Below are positions 8,901-18,254 of a stretch of 64,000 nt of DNA, piece after piece. A program made the translations under genes and the position numbers. The number at the start of each line of letters is the position of its first letter. Within the stretch, counting starts at the first letter, position 1. This stretch comes from an uncultured Spartobacteria bacterium (GTDB lineage Bacteria; Verrucomicrobiota; Verrucomicrobiia; Chthoniobacterales; Chthoniobacteraceae). The notes beneath the pieces were generated by a model. It saw nothing but the letters and a program-made list of their open reading frames with translations, had not been told where the DNA came from and did no database searches. The stretch is from positions 1 to 64,000 of the forward strand of contig CAIZLD010000017.1 in NCBI GenBank assembly GCA_903933715.1, in the 5' to 3' direction.

Positions 8901-10581
8901 AGCTGATGTCGTTTGCCATTCCATCCAAGAGCTTGCGCACTTCGCCGTCGAATGCCTGAACCACATTGCTGTAGATATTAAAAGCACCGACCGGTTTTCC
9001 CCTCACACATAACGGAAGTGAAGCCACGGAGGCCCAGCCGAAACGCTTGCCGGCCTCTTGCCAGGGAGCCGTGCGTGGGTCGTTTTGGAAATCCTGACAC
9101 CAGAACGGCCGGTTTTCCCGAATCGCAGTCCCTGTCGGCCCGCGTCCTGAGGGATCATCCTGATTCACCGAAATATTGATTTTTTCCAGATACTCGACTC
9201 CTTTGCCAAAAGATGCCTCCGGACGAACCATCCCGGTTGCCTCGTCAACAAAGCCGATCCAAGCCATTTTCATTCCGCCGAGCTGGACGATGCCACGACA
9301 GATTTTCGGCAATAATTCATCCGCATTGGCCGAATACACGATGTCCTGATTGCATTGGCTTAACGCGGTATAAAGCTGGGTCAGGCGCGAAATTCTGGCT
9401 TCGGAAGCGCTGCGCTCGGTGATGTCCCGGACAACACTCAAAAGCAATTCCCGGCCTTCGACAGTGACCTTGTGCGAGTTCACCTCCACCGGCACGGCGG
9501 ATCCGTCTTTGCAACGATGCGTGGCTTCAAAAAGAATGCCTTGAGCCCTCGCCTGCTGCATCTGGCTCTTCACCGTTTCGGGCGATTCATTTGTGCGCAA
9601 TTGTTCAATATGCAACTGCAACAACTCTGCCCGGCTGTAACCGTACAGTTTTTCTGCGGCGGCATTTGCCTCAACAATCCGCCCATCCAGAGTCACCAGA
9701 AGCAGCGGGTCACGAGCTTCCAGTGCGATCAATTGGAACTTTGACATCTCCGATTGGGCCTGTTTTCGCTCGATCACTTCCGATTCCAATTCGCCGATTT
9801 TCTGGCGAATCGCATTTTTCATCGAATCGAGACTTTTTTCGAGTGAGACCAGTTCCATGGGGCCGCCCGCCACATCCGATTCCGGGTTATTCATCTCTCC
9901 CTGGGCGATATGGTCTGCCATCCCGGCCAGGCGAATAATCGGGTCGGCGAGAGTTCTGGAAACCCGAAGGGCCACCAGCAACCCGATTGCAAGAAATCCG
10001 ATCCCGATGGCGAGCGAGTAGGCCAATGTTTTTCTCAACGCAGCCTCGATGGCGTCGAAGCTAACGCTTGCGCCAAAGCAATATTTCCTGCCCTGGTGAT
10101 CTTTGTAAGGCAATAAAACCATCCTCCCATGGCCCCATTGGTTTTGGAACGAACTGAAAACCGGCCGCATGGTTTTAAAAACTTCATCGAACGCATGAGG
10201 GTCGCGGTGGACCTCCAGGAAGGAAGCATAATCCTTTTTGCGCAGATCTTTTCCGGGAGAGGTGGCGGTGGTGAACACGATCCGGCCCCCGAGTTCCATG
10301 CAACTCCAAAGGTATTGCAGCCCGAGTTGGAGGCACAGTTTGTCATGGTTTTTCACAATGCCGGTGAACTCCTCCGGGGAGACGGACTGCTGATCTACGA
10401 TGCGGTCGTGGTAATCCTCGGATATGCTTTCCTTGGCAAGCTGCGCCGAAACCAGAATCTTTTCATCAAGCGCATTCAATAACTGATGCCTCTGCACGAA
10501 GTAACTGGCCGTTGCGGAGGCGATGGAGAGGGCAATCACAATCAACCCAATTGCCGTAAAAAGTTTCTTCCTGATAGTCAT
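5905..10581 (-). CDS. Hybrid histidine kinase (TM sensor-HAMP-multiple PAS-GAF-HisKA-HATPase-REC)
   Basis: H-box FLANMSHEIRTPMNAILGF; ATPase motifs DTGVGISEE, GGTGLGLAI; REC LILMDMRMPGMDG; several PAS 'DITERKRAE' linkers. Start placed at MTIRKKLFTAIGL rather than the upstream ORF Met (10692). Confidence 0.93.
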   Translation of the reverse strand: MTIRKKLFTAIGLIVIALSIASATASYFVQRHQLLNALDEKILVSAQLAKESISEDYHDRIVDQQSVSPEEFTGIVKNHDKLCLQLGLQYLWSCMELGGRIVFTTATSPGKDLRKKDYASFLEVHRDPHAFDEVFKTMRPVFSSFQNQWGHGRMVLLPYKDHQGRKYCFGASVSFDAIEAALRKTLAYSLAIGIGFLAIGLLVALRVSRTLADPIIRLAGMADHIAQGEMNNPESDVAGGPMELVSLEKSLDSMKNAIRQKIGELESEVIERKQAQSEMSKFQLIALEARDPLLLVTLDGRIVEANAAAEKLYGYSRAELLQLHIEQLRTNESPETVKSQMQQARAQGILFEATHRCKDGSAVPVEVNSHKVTVEGRELLLSVVRDITERSASEARISRLTQLYTALSQCNQDIVYSANADELLPKICRGIVQLGGMKMAWIGFVDEATGMVRPEASFGKGVEYLEKINISVNQDDPSGRGPTGTAIRENRPFWCQDFQNDPRTAPWQEAGKRFGWASVASLPLCVRGKPVGAFNIYSNVVQAFDGEVRKLLDGMANDISFALESLLREDERKQAERALRESESRMKAILHTAMDGFVLVDEEGRMLEVNEAYCRMVGYAAPELLTMRISDLEAIESIEETGARIQKIMLQGSDRFESVQRRKDGSLFDVEVSVQYRASDHSFVTFLHDITNRKRAAQALVQANEELEQRVIERTAELEAEVAERKQQAAFVKLLIDSVPDLIFFKDMDGKYLGCNPPFSEFVGRPTEEIIGKSDRDLFGEEIGDSFRKYDRSMLESGQPQHNEEWITYADGRRQLVDTIKTPYREANGKTIGVIGISRDITERKRAELEMRKLSSVIENAPMSIFITNLNGEIEYVNPFFTQLTGYSFEEVFHKTPRILKSGLTPPEVYVALWKTIGSGEIWKAENTNRKKNGDLYVEWTVITPIKDADGKVAYYAAIKEDITERKRTEQALAKQHEQLQHLLDTAPVGVGISVDNVIRFANPRMAELVDLKVGDSVRRIYNDLEDRARMLEILNLNGIVQDMEFKMPGPHGEIRDTMGTFLNTEFEGQKGILCWLVDIGKLKAAEIELRQAKDAAESANRAKSAFLANMSHEIRTPMNAILGFTQLMQGESSTTPQQQKHLEIINRSGKFLLSLINDILEMAKIEAGRVTLKPVTFDLHELFKDLERIFVVQTTAKRLRLSVEKLAHIPRWVVGDEQKLRQVLFNLLGNAVKFTNEGLVAVRAYMDDGDPDELRLIVEIEDTGVGISEEEQSILFRRFSQTQSGRKKGGGTGLGLAITHEFIRMMGGDITMRSQPEKGSLFRFHIKLNRADAAPDSERSRVSGLCLRLHPGQKPCRILIVDDKEENRVLLMHMLTPAGFELREAATGGEAINKFKAWNPHLILMDMRMPGMDGCEAIRHIRKSANGGAVKIVVNSASTFEDDQRAALAAGADFFLQKPIKYQELIDVLQNLFVAEFRFEKAEPIAELGLQPEENILSKQGLSEQWLAELRNAVLLADFENVEKLIDEIASLDPLRAQKLRTFAEQFNAKALLQFLN

Positions 10582-10726
10582 ACTCAAGGGGGATTGGAAG
10601 TTTTGAAAAAGGGTGCCTGCGCCGAGTATCGCACAAGCAATGAAGCAAGAAAGGCTAAACAAGCATTTGCGACGCCGCTTTGCGTTTCGCACTCAGAAAC
10701 TTGCGTAAGTCTCTATCGGGAGGAAC

Positions 10727-10800
10727 TGCGCCCGTCAGGAGTCGAACCTGAAACCTTCTGATTCGTAGTCAGATGCTCTATCCAATTGAGCTACGAGCGC
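10727..10800 (-). tRNA. tRNA-Arg (anticodon ACG)
   Basis: Reverse complement GCGCTCGTAGCTCAATTGGATAGAGCATCTGACTACGAATCAGAAGGTTTCAGGTTCGACTCCTGACGGGCGCA; acceptor stem closes. Confidence 0.95.
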
Positions 10801-10902
10801 TTTGTTCCACGGACGGCTTTTCGCCGTCAAGGGACGGAAAATAAAGCATCTTGCCGCGAGAGTTGCAAAACCTTTCTTCTTTTTTTTCGCGCTACCGGCC
10901 GA

Positions 10903-11274
10903 TCACTTCCACTCGAGAATGCCTTTGGCCCATGCCCAGACCAGACTTTCAACCAAGAGCAGTAAAAAAAGCATGATCGAGAGGAATCCCACGACCGGGA
11001 TGTTCACAAACCCCATCGCGGCAAATGGAAGCAGGAAAACGGTTTCCACGTCGAAGACAAGAAAGACGAGCGCGTAAAGGTAATAGTGCGCCTGAAATTG
11101 GATCTGCACCGGCTTTTCCGATTCGAGCCCGCATTCGTAGGTGGCTTGCTTGTCGTGACCGGGCTTGGCGGGCGAAAGGGTGCGTGCCCAAAGCCATGCG
11201 AGTCCCAGCGGGACGAGCGGAAAGATGAGGGCGATCGCCAGAAAAATGGTCAGGAGCAGGTAGTCGTAAGACAT
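10903..11274 (-). CDS. nuoA: NADH-quinone oxidoreductase subunit A
   Basis: KQATYECGLESEKPVQIQFQAHYYLYALVFLVFDVETVFLLPFA; start at MSYDYLLLTIF. Confidence 0.93.
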   Translation of the reverse strand: MSYDYLLLTIFLAIALIFPLVPLGLAWLWARTLSPAKPGHDKQATYECGLESEKPVQIQFQAHYYLYALVFLVFDVETVFLLPFAAMGFVNIPVVGFLSIMLFLLLLVESLVWAWAKGILEWK

Positions 11275-11284
11275 GGCAAAATCG

Positions 11285-12802
11285 TTATTTAGGTTGGACG
11301 GGGGCAGCCGTAACCGGTTTGCGGTTTGCCGCTTGGGCAGCGGCTCGGAGCGGGTCCAATAGCACGCCGGGGTAGAGGCCGATGGCAAAGACACTCACCG
11401 CGAGCAGACCGGTCACGAAGGTCGCGGCGTTGCGACGGGTCACAGGCTCGGCCGGATGCGTGGCCGGGGTGACAAAGACGTGCTTGAGGACAATGAGATA
11501 GTAGTAAAGGGAGACGGCATTAAAGGTGATCGCGATGGCCACGACCCACAAAAGCCCGAGATTACCGCCTTGCGAAGCCGACCCGAGCGCCCCGGCAAAA
11601 AGATAGAATTTGCCAAAAAATCCGGCCAGGGGCGGGATACCGGCCAGCGAGATCATAAAAACCCCCATGCAGAGGGCGAGGCCGGGCGCGCTTTGGTGAA
11701 GCCCTTCAAAATGATGCAGTTGTGAGCCGCCGCGCCGTTGCTCGACGTGCAGGACGACCCCAAACGCGCCGAGGGCGGTGAGGGCGTAGACGACCACGTA
11801 GAAGAGTACGGAGATGAGGGCGGTTCCGCCGGTGGCGCTGAGCCCCAAAAGCATGTAGCCCGACTGCGCGATGGCGGAGTAGGCGAGAATGCGTTTGACG
11901 TTCGATTGGCTCAATGCGGCGAGATTCCCCACGACGATGGAGATGGCGGCGATAACGGCCAGGAGCGGCAGCCAACCGGGTTGCAGTTGGCTCGATGCCG
12001 CGCTGCCGGCCGCGCCCGCAAGTCCGATGGCGAGGAATTTGGCGAGAATCAGGAATCCGGCGACTTTGGAACCGGAGGCGATGAGGGCGGCCGAGGAGGT
12101 CGGCGCGCCTTCGTAGACGTCCGGCGCCCAGAGATGGAACGGGACGGCGGCGACTTTGAACCCGAACCCGACGATCGCCATCACAAGGCCCGCGAGGAAA
12201 AGGGGATCGCGGGTGACGGCGGGGGCGCTCTGGGCGAGATCGCGCAGGGAGGTGGCGCCCGTGGTGCCGTAAATAAGGCTGATACCGAAGAGCAGGAATG
12301 CCGCGGAGACGCCTCCCACAAGGAAATATTTTAACGACGCTTCCGCAGAGGCGCTGCTTTGTTTCAGGAATCCGGCAAGCAGGTAGAGCGGGATGCTGAC
12401 CATCTCCAGGGCGATGAAAATCATGAGCAGATTTTCGGTCCCGGCCAGCAACATCATCCCGATGGCCGTGAAGAGGATGAGCGCGAGGTATTCGGCGAAA
12501 TGCTGCCGGATGTTGGACTGCACGGCGTAAACGGCGGTGATGAGGCTCAGGCCAAGGACGACGACTTTGATAAAGCGCGTGAGCGGGTCGAGCACGGCCA
12601 TTCCGTTGGCGATGTTGCCGTAATGCGGCTGGAAGATGAGCATCGCTCCGGCCGTCACCCCCCCGATGAGCGTGAGGCTTAGGAGCATGTTGCGCTTTTG
12701 GGCGGTGGCTTTAAAAAGCCCGGCAATCAGGACGACGAGAATGGTCTCGACCAGGATCGATTCCGGCGTGAGGAGGTGAAGCAGGTTGAGGGCGGTGTTC
12801 AT
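11285..12802 (-). CDS. nuoN: NADH-quinone oxidoreductase subunit N
   Basis: Antiporter-like polytopic protein; APDVYEGAPTSSAALIASGSKVAGF; position between nuoM and nuoA. Confidence 0.93.
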   Translation of the reverse strand: MNTALNLLHLLTPESILVETILVVLIAGLFKATAQKRNMLLSLTLIGGVTAGAMLIFQPHYGNIANGMAVLDPLTRFIKVVVLGLSLITAVYAVQSNIRQHFAEYLALILFTAIGMMLLAGTENLLMIFIALEMVSIPLYLLAGFLKQSSASAEASLKYFLVGGVSAAFLLFGISLIYGTTGATSLRDLAQSAPAVTRDPLFLAGLVMAIVGFGFKVAAVPFHLWAPDVYEGAPTSSAALIASGSKVAGFLILAKFLAIGLAGAAGSAASSQLQPGWLPLLAVIAAISIVVGNLAALSQSNVKRILAYSAIAQSGYMLLGLSATGGTALISVLFYVVVYALTALGAFGVVLHVEQRRGGSQLHHFEGLHQSAPGLALCMGVFMISLAGIPPLAGFFGKFYLFAGALGSASQGGNLGLLWVVAIAITFNAVSLYYYLIVLKHVFVTPATHPAEPVTRRNAATFVTGLLAVSVFAIGLYPGVLLDPLRAAAQAANRKPVTAAPVQPK

Positions 12803-14298
12803 TTCGTCACCTCCCGGATGAGATGGTGCATGAGGGATTGCGGGCTTTCAAAGCTGCGCAGGATGGGGTCCATGAGGATTTTCGGGAAAAGACCGACACC
12901 CAAGGTCGCCGCCATGAGGATCGCTCCCCCGAGCCGTTCGGGGAGGGAGATCGGCGCGTACGGGTGCGGTTCGATTTCGATTGCGCTTTCGTGCGCCGGG
13001 AAAAAGCTCCGTTGCAGGGCACGCAGGGTAAAGGCGACGGTGATGATGGCTCCGATGGCCGCAAAGATCAGGAGCATTGGGAACGCTTTCCAAGCCCCCA
13101 GCAGGATCGAGATTTCAGCGATAAATCCGCTGAACCCGGGCATGCCCATGGAGGCGGCGGAAGCGATGACAAAGGTGAATGCGGCGAACGGGAGCGCCTT
13201 GGCCAGCCCCATTTGGCCCAACGCGCCGAGGTCGCGGGTGTGGGTCCGGTCATAGATCATCCGGCCGACGACGGCGAAGAGCAGCCCGCCGATAATCCCG
13301 TGGGAGAACATCTGCAACACGGCACCGCTCAGGCCGATGGTGTTGAGCGTGACCAACCCGAGCAGGACGAATCCCATATGGTTGATACTGGAATAACCAA
13401 CGACAAATTTGAGATCGCGCTGGGCCAGTGCGACGAGAGCGCCGTAGAGCAGCCCGACCGTGGCGAGGATGGCGATCGCCATGCGCCATTGTTCCAGGCC
13501 GTAGGGGAAGAGGGTCATGGCGACGCGCAACGCGCCATAGGAACCGAGCTTCATCACAATGCCCGCGAGCAGCATGGAGACGGCGGTGGGAGCGGCGACA
13601 TGGCCGGTGGGAGCCCATGTGTGGAACGGCCACAGGCCCGCCAAAATGCCGAACCCGAGGAACATCACCGGGAACGCCCAGAGCTGGAATCCGTGCGGGA
13701 ATTTGTATTTCGCAAGCGCGATAAGATTAAGTGAGACATCCGGGTTGACAACGTAAATGCCCAGCAGGACCAGCAAAATCAACGCGCTTCCGGCAACCGA
13801 GTAGATCGTCAGTTTCATCGCGCCGTATTCGCGATTGGTGGAGCCCCAGTTCGAAATGAGAAAATATTTCGGGATGATGACGATCTCGTAAAATACGAAG
13901 AGCAGGAACAGGTCCAGGCTTTGAAAGACGCCGTAGACGCCGCCGATGATCGTGAGGAAAAGCGCGAAAAAGGCTCGCGGTTGTTGGGTCACGTTCCAGG
14001 AGAAGAGGACGCCGGCCAGAGCAATGATCCCAGTGAGCAGAATCAGGACGAGGCTGATGCCGTCTGCGCCGGTGATGAATCCGATGCCGAGCCGCTCAAC
14101 CCACGGCAGGTTGATCATCGACTGGATCGGATACGCTTGGGGCGTCATGTCGTAGCCGCGGAACGCCGCAACGCCGAACCCGAAACCGAGCAGGGCCGAG
14201 AGGAGCGCAATCCATTTGGCGGCTTGGCCCCATCGCACCGGGAGGAGCAAAATGAGGGCGACGCCCAGGAACGAGGATAGGAGGGTGGCGGTCAGCAT
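12799..14298 (-). CDS. nuoM: NADH-quinone oxidoreductase subunit M (copy 1, distal)
   Basis: GIGFITGADGISLVLILLTGIIAL, FYEIVIIPKYFLI, WAPTGHVAAPTAVSMLLAGIVMKLGSYG; overlaps nuoN by 4 bp. Confidence 0.92.
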   Translation of the reverse strand: MLTATLLSSFLGVALILLLPVRWGQAAKWIALLSALLGFGFGVAAFRGYDMTPQAYPIQSMINLPWVERLGIGFITGADGISLVLILLTGIIALAGVLFSWNVTQQPRAFFALFLTIIGGVYGVFQSLDLFLLFVFYEIVIIPKYFLISNWGSTNREYGAMKLTIYSVAGSALILLVLLGIYVVNPDVSLNLIALAKYKFPHGFQLWAFPVMFLGFGILAGLWPFHTWAPTGHVAAPTAVSMLLAGIVMKLGSYGALRVAMTLFPYGLEQWRMAIAILATVGLLYGALVALAQRDLKFVVGYSSINHMGFVLLGLVTLNTIGLSGAVLQMFSHGIIGGLLFAVVGRMIYDRTHTRDLGALGQMGLAKALPFAAFTFVIASAASMGMPGFSGFIAEISILLGAWKAFPMLLIFAAIGAIITVAFTLRALQRSFFPAHESAIEIEPHPYAPISLPERLGGAILMAATLGVGLFPKILMDPILRSFESPQSLMHHLIREVTK

Positions 14299-15812
14299 TA
14301 TGGCAAAAGATTGAGGACCGTTTGGTTAAACAGGGTGATGAGAAGTTGCGGGCAGATGCCCACCGCAAACATGAGCGCAATGGCGGGCGCGACGGTGGCG
14401 CGCTCGGCAAGGCTCAAATCCGGGAAGCTGGCCCAGCGTGGATTGAGCGGGCCGGTGAAGACGCGCTGGATCATCGTGAGCAGGAAAAGCGCGGTGATGA
14501 ACAGCCCGATGGCGGCGAGGGCGGCGGCACCGGGGGTCAGCGCAAAGGAGCCTTTGAAAATGAGAAATTCGCCCACAAAACCGTTCAGCCCGGGCAGGCC
14601 GAGCGAAGAGAAAAGGCTGATTCCCATGAGACCCGTCAGGACCGGGGCCAGCGTTCGCAATCCGCCAAAATCGTTCAGGCCTCGCAAGCCGCCGCTGCGG
14701 GTTTCGATGAAGCCGATAAAGCAGAAGATCGCAGCGGCGGTGAGACCGTGGTTGAAGATTTGGAGCAGGACGCCGTTCATGGCGGCGGCGCGATCGCCCA
14801 GCGTCACCGAGGCATGCCCGGCGGCGGCGATGGCGAAGATCCCCAGCAAGCAGTAGCCCAAGTGGTTGATGGAAGAATAGGCGACGATGCGCTTGAGATC
14901 GCGTTGGCCCAGCGCGGCAAAGGCTCCAAAGATGATCGTGACCAGCGCGAAAGCGAGCAGCGGCTTTTGGAGGTGGAACATCAACCCCGGGAAGAGCGGC
15001 AGCAGCAACCGGAGCAAGCCGTAGACGCCCATTTTGGAAAGCAGCCCGGTGAGCAGCATCGAGACCGGGGCCGGAGCCTCGGTGTAAGCGTCGGGAAGCC
15101 AGGTATGGAACGGGACCACCGGCACTTTGACGGCGAGCCCCAGGAAGATCCCGCCAAAGACCAGCAAGCTGATCCATTTCCAATGAAACGCGGCGGAGAG
15201 GGCGTGGCCGAGCTTGTTTTCGTGCGCGAGTTTGGCGAGGTCGATCAGGTTAAACGTGCCGGTCGCTTGATGGATTGCCAGGAAACCAAGCAGCATCGCG
15301 AACCCGCCCAGCAGCGTGTAAATAAACATCTGCGTCGCGGCGGCAGTGGCCTTGGCGCTTCCGCCCATGCGGATCAGGAAGAACGCGGGGACGAGGCTCA
15401 GTTCGTAGTAAAGGAACCAGTGGATGAAATTGAGCGCGGTGAACGTCCCGAGGAGCGTCGTTTGCAGAAGCAGGATGAGAGTGACGTTAAATTTCGTGGA
15501 GCGTTCGCCCAAGGCCAAAAGCGCAAACGGCGTGACGATGCAGGTCAGGAGCAGGAGTAGCAAACTCAGGCCGTCCGCCCCGAGGAAATATTGAATGTGC
15601 AACGCCGGAATCCAGTCACGTTGCTCTATAAATTGCAAACCGCCCGCGGCGCGGTCGTATTGCAACGCCAGCGCAACGGTCGCGGCGAGGGTTGCGAAGG
15701 CGAATCCGAGCCCGCCCGCGCGAATGAGGGCGCGTTTGTCGGGAAGGAGCGCCACCAAAAGTGCGCCCGCCAGCGGAATGAACGTGAGGAGTGTGAGGTA
15801 AAAATTGCTCAT
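14298..15812 (-). CDS. NADH-quinone oxidoreductase subunit M-like (copy 2, proximal)
   Basis: HIQYFLGADGLSLLLLLLTCI, YYELSLVPAFFLIRMGG, TWLPDAYTEAPAPVSMLLTGLLSKMGVYG; a second, divergent NuoM next to copy 1. Confidence 0.9.
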   Translation of the reverse strand: MSNFYLTLLTFIPLAGALLVALLPDKRALIRAGGLGFAFATLAATVALALQYDRAAGGLQFIEQRDWIPALHIQYFLGADGLSLLLLLLTCIVTPFALLALGERSTKFNVTLILLLQTTLLGTFTALNFIHWFLYYELSLVPAFFLIRMGGSAKATAAATQMFIYTLLGGFAMLLGFLAIHQATGTFNLIDLAKLAHENKLGHALSAAFHWKWISLLVFGGIFLGLAVKVPVVPFHTWLPDAYTEAPAPVSMLLTGLLSKMGVYGLLRLLLPLFPGLMFHLQKPLLAFALVTIIFGAFAALGQRDLKRIVAYSSINHLGYCLLGIFAIAAAGHASVTLGDRAAAMNGVLLQIFNHGLTAAAIFCFIGFIETRSGGLRGLNDFGGLRTLAPVLTGLMGISLFSSLGLPGLNGFVGEFLIFKGSFALTPGAAALAAIGLFITALFLLTMIQRVFTGPLNPRWASFPDLSLAERATVAPAIALMFAVGICPQLLITLFNQTVLNLLP

Positions 15813-15819
15813 GCTTTGT

Positions 15820-17820
15820 CTACACTAAAAGCCATCCAAGAAAGGCGAGGAGAACGACCATCCCGACACCGAGGACGCGCAAATATCCTTGCACGCGCCC
15901 TCCTTCGCATCCGGCAATGCCGCTCCCGTATTCGCGCAAGGCGTTGCAACTATGGTCGAAGCCGAAGTTAATGAGAAAACGGTCGATCCCGTCGCTCAGG
16001 TAAGAAATCAGGAACGAGAAGCCTGCCGTGGCGTTCACCGCGCCTTGGAGAATCGTGCGATCGATCCACGCGGAGATTTCACCGGTGAGCGCGACCAAGC
16101 GGATGATCGTGGCATCGTAAAGTTCGTCGATGTAGCAGCGGTTCGCCAAAGTGTTGTAAGCCGAGGCGGAAGCGGCTTCGATCGGATCGACGCCGGAAAG
16201 CGGGCGGCGTCCGTAGATGAACCAGCCGAGGAGCAAGCCGGAAAAGACGATGGCGGTGGAGGTCAGGGCGACGTGGAGGAAACCCGGTTCACGCAGCGCG
16301 GCGAGTTCAAACCCAGCATTGTGCCCCGCGAGGAAATCTTCAAACCACGGCCAAGCGGGAGTGGCGACCAGCGAGAAAAGCACGGCGGCGGCGGCGAGGA
16401 TCACGAGCGGCAGCGTCATGACGACCGGGCTTTCATGCGGATGGGTATGGCCCCGGTAGCTGCCGAAGAAGACATAGAACATCTGGCGCGTCATGTAGAA
16501 AGCCGTCAAGAACGCGGCGGCGGCGGCCATCTTAAACGGGAGCTGCGAGACAGGCCACAGATTCGCGGCATGCAGGACGGCGTCTTTGCTCCAGAACCCG
16601 GAGAATGCAAGCGGGAACCCGGCCAACGCGAGCATGCCGATGGCATAGGTGGCAAAGGTGAGCGGCATTTTGTTCCATAAGCCCCCCATGGCCCGGATAT
16701 CCTGTTCCTCGTGGACGCCGTGGATCACGGAGCCCGCGCCCATGAAGAGGAGCGCTTTGAAAAAGGCGTGGGCAATCAAGTGGAGCATGGCGGCTCCAAC
16801 GCTGCCGACGCCCAGAGCCAGCATCATAAAGCCGAGTTGCGAGACAGTGGAGTAAGCGAGGATGCGCTTGATGTCGGTTTGCGCGACGGCGATCAACGCG
16901 GCGAAAAGGGCCGTGAACGCGCCGATGCACGCAACGACCGTCAGGGAAACCGACGGCGCACCGGTGGCGGTGAAGATCGGGAAAACGCGTGCGACGAGGT
17001 AGACACCCGCCGCGACCATCGTGGCGGCGTGGATCAAGGCACTGACCGGGGTCGGGCCTTCCATCGCGTCCGGCAACCAGACGTGCAGCGGGAATTGCCC
17101 CGATTTGCCCGCCGCGCCGCAGAAGATCAAGAGCGCGATGATGTTGGAAACGGCGAGGCCGCCGACCATCGTCTTGGCCATCGTGGCGAGGGCGGCTTGT
17201 TCGAGACATCCCGCGCCATTGTCATAAAAAAGAAGCGTCCCGGCGGCTTTATAGAGCCAGAACATGCCAATAAGAAATCCCATGTCGCCGACCCGGGTCG
17301 TGATGAACGCTTTTTTGGCAGCGGCGGCGGCGGACGGCTTGTGGAACCAGAACCCGATGAGCAGATACGAGGCGAGCCCGACCAGTTCCCAGCAGATGAA
17401 CGTCAAGAGGAGGCTGTTGGAATAAACCACCCCGAGCATCGCGCCCGAGAAGAGGCTTAAAAAAGTGAAGAACCGGGTGAAATTCCGATCCTCTTTCATG
17501 TAACCGACGCTGTAGATGAAAATGAGCAGGGTGACAAACGAGACCATCGCGCCCATGCCTGCGCTGAGCGGATCGAGGAGCAAACCGAGGCGAAGGGTGT
17601 CATTGCCGAAGGTGAGCCACGGGAAATTGTGAACGATGGCTCCGCTTTTGGCGGTGATGGCTCCCGCGAACAAAAAAAGACTGATCGCACAGGCAACGGT
17701 TTGCGCGCCAATGACCAGCGTGGCCGAAAGCCCCCGCTGTTCGCGTTTTAAAAGCGCGGTGATTCCCGCCGCCAGAAACGGCAGCAACGGAACGAGCGCG
17801 AGTAGCAAAAAAGTATTCAT
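15820..17820 (-). CDS. nuoL: NADH-quinone oxidoreductase subunit L
   Basis: FICWELVGLASYLLIGFWFHKPSAAAAAKKAFITTRVGDMGF, VWLPDAMEGPTPVSALIHAATMVAAGVYL. Start at MNTFLLLALVP; the ORF extension to 17856 lies in a repeat. Confidence 0.95.
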   Translation of the reverse strand: MNTFLLLALVPLLPFLAAGITALLKREQRGLSATLVIGAQTVACAISLFLFAGAITAKSGAIVHNFPWLTFGNDTLRLGLLLDPLSAGMGAMVSFVTLLIFIYSVGYMKEDRNFTRFFTFLSLFSGAMLGVVYSNSLLLTFICWELVGLASYLLIGFWFHKPSAAAAAKKAFITTRVGDMGFLIGMFWLYKAAGTLLFYDNGAGCLEQAALATMAKTMVGGLAVSNIIALLIFCGAAGKSGQFPLHVWLPDAMEGPTPVSALIHAATMVAAGVYLVARVFPIFTATGAPSVSLTVVACIGAFTALFAALIAVAQTDIKRILAYSTVSQLGFMMLALGVGSVGAAMLHLIAHAFFKALLFMGAGSVIHGVHEEQDIRAMGGLWNKMPLTFATYAIGMLALAGFPLAFSGFWSKDAVLHAANLWPVSQLPFKMAAAAAFLTAFYMTRQMFYVFFGSYRGHTHPHESPVVMTLPLVILAAAAVLFSLVATPAWPWFEDFLAGHNAGFELAALREPGFLHVALTSTAIVFSGLLLGWFIYGRRPLSGVDPIEAASASAYNTLANRCYIDELYDATIIRLVALTGEISAWIDRTILQGAVNATAGFSFLISYLSDGIDRFLINFGFDHSCNALREYGSGIAGCEGGRVQGYLRVLGVGMVVLLAFLGWLLV

Positions 17821-17840
17821 AACAGGGAAAGGAAATATTC

Positions 17841-17919
17841 TCTCGCAAAGACGCAAAGGCGCAAAGGGGGGAGGAATCCACCCTTTGTCTTTTCTTTGCG
17901 TCTTTGCGTCTTTGCGAGA
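17841..17919. repeat. Intergenic inverted repeat, 'CGCAAAGACGCAAAGG' family, copy 1
   Basis: TCTCGCAAAGACGCAAAGGCGCAAAG (17841-17866) vs reverse complement of 17894-17919, 25/26 identical. Confidence 0.9.
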
Positions 17920-17945
17920 AACATAAAAATAGAAGGCGTGGGCGT

Positions 17946-18254
17946 TTACCCTTTCAATTGAGTGGCGCGGTTGACGTTAACACTGCGCAAGCGGCGGTGG
18001 ACCTGGATCACGATGGCCAGCCCGACGGCGGCTTCGGCGGCGGCAAGCGCGATGGAAAAGATGGCGAACATGATCCCGGTGAGCAGTTCCGGGTGCGTGC
18101 TGAATTTCCAGAACGCGATGAAATTCAGGTTCCCTGCGCCAAGCATCAATTCGATGCCGATCAAGACCATGATGGCGTTGCTGCGGGTCAGCGTGGCAAG
18201 CAGACCAAAGCAAAAGAGCACGGCGGAAATGGCGAGAATGACTTGAAGCATCAT
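17946..18254 (-). CDS. nuoK: NADH-quinone oxidoreductase subunit K
   Basis: LTRSNAIMVLIGIELMLGAGNLNFIAF; AAAEAAVGLAIVI. Confidence 0.95.
   Translation of the reverse strand: MMLQVILAISAVLFCFGLLATLTRSNAIMVLIGIELMLGAGNLNFIAFWKFSTHPELLTGIMFAIFSIALAAAEAAVGLAIVIQVHRRLRSVNVNRATQLKG

Noticed and set aside
17636-17926. ORFs with 'SLCVFASLRE'-like peptides
   Set aside because: Translations of the CGCAAAGACGCAAAGG repeat overlapping nuoL.
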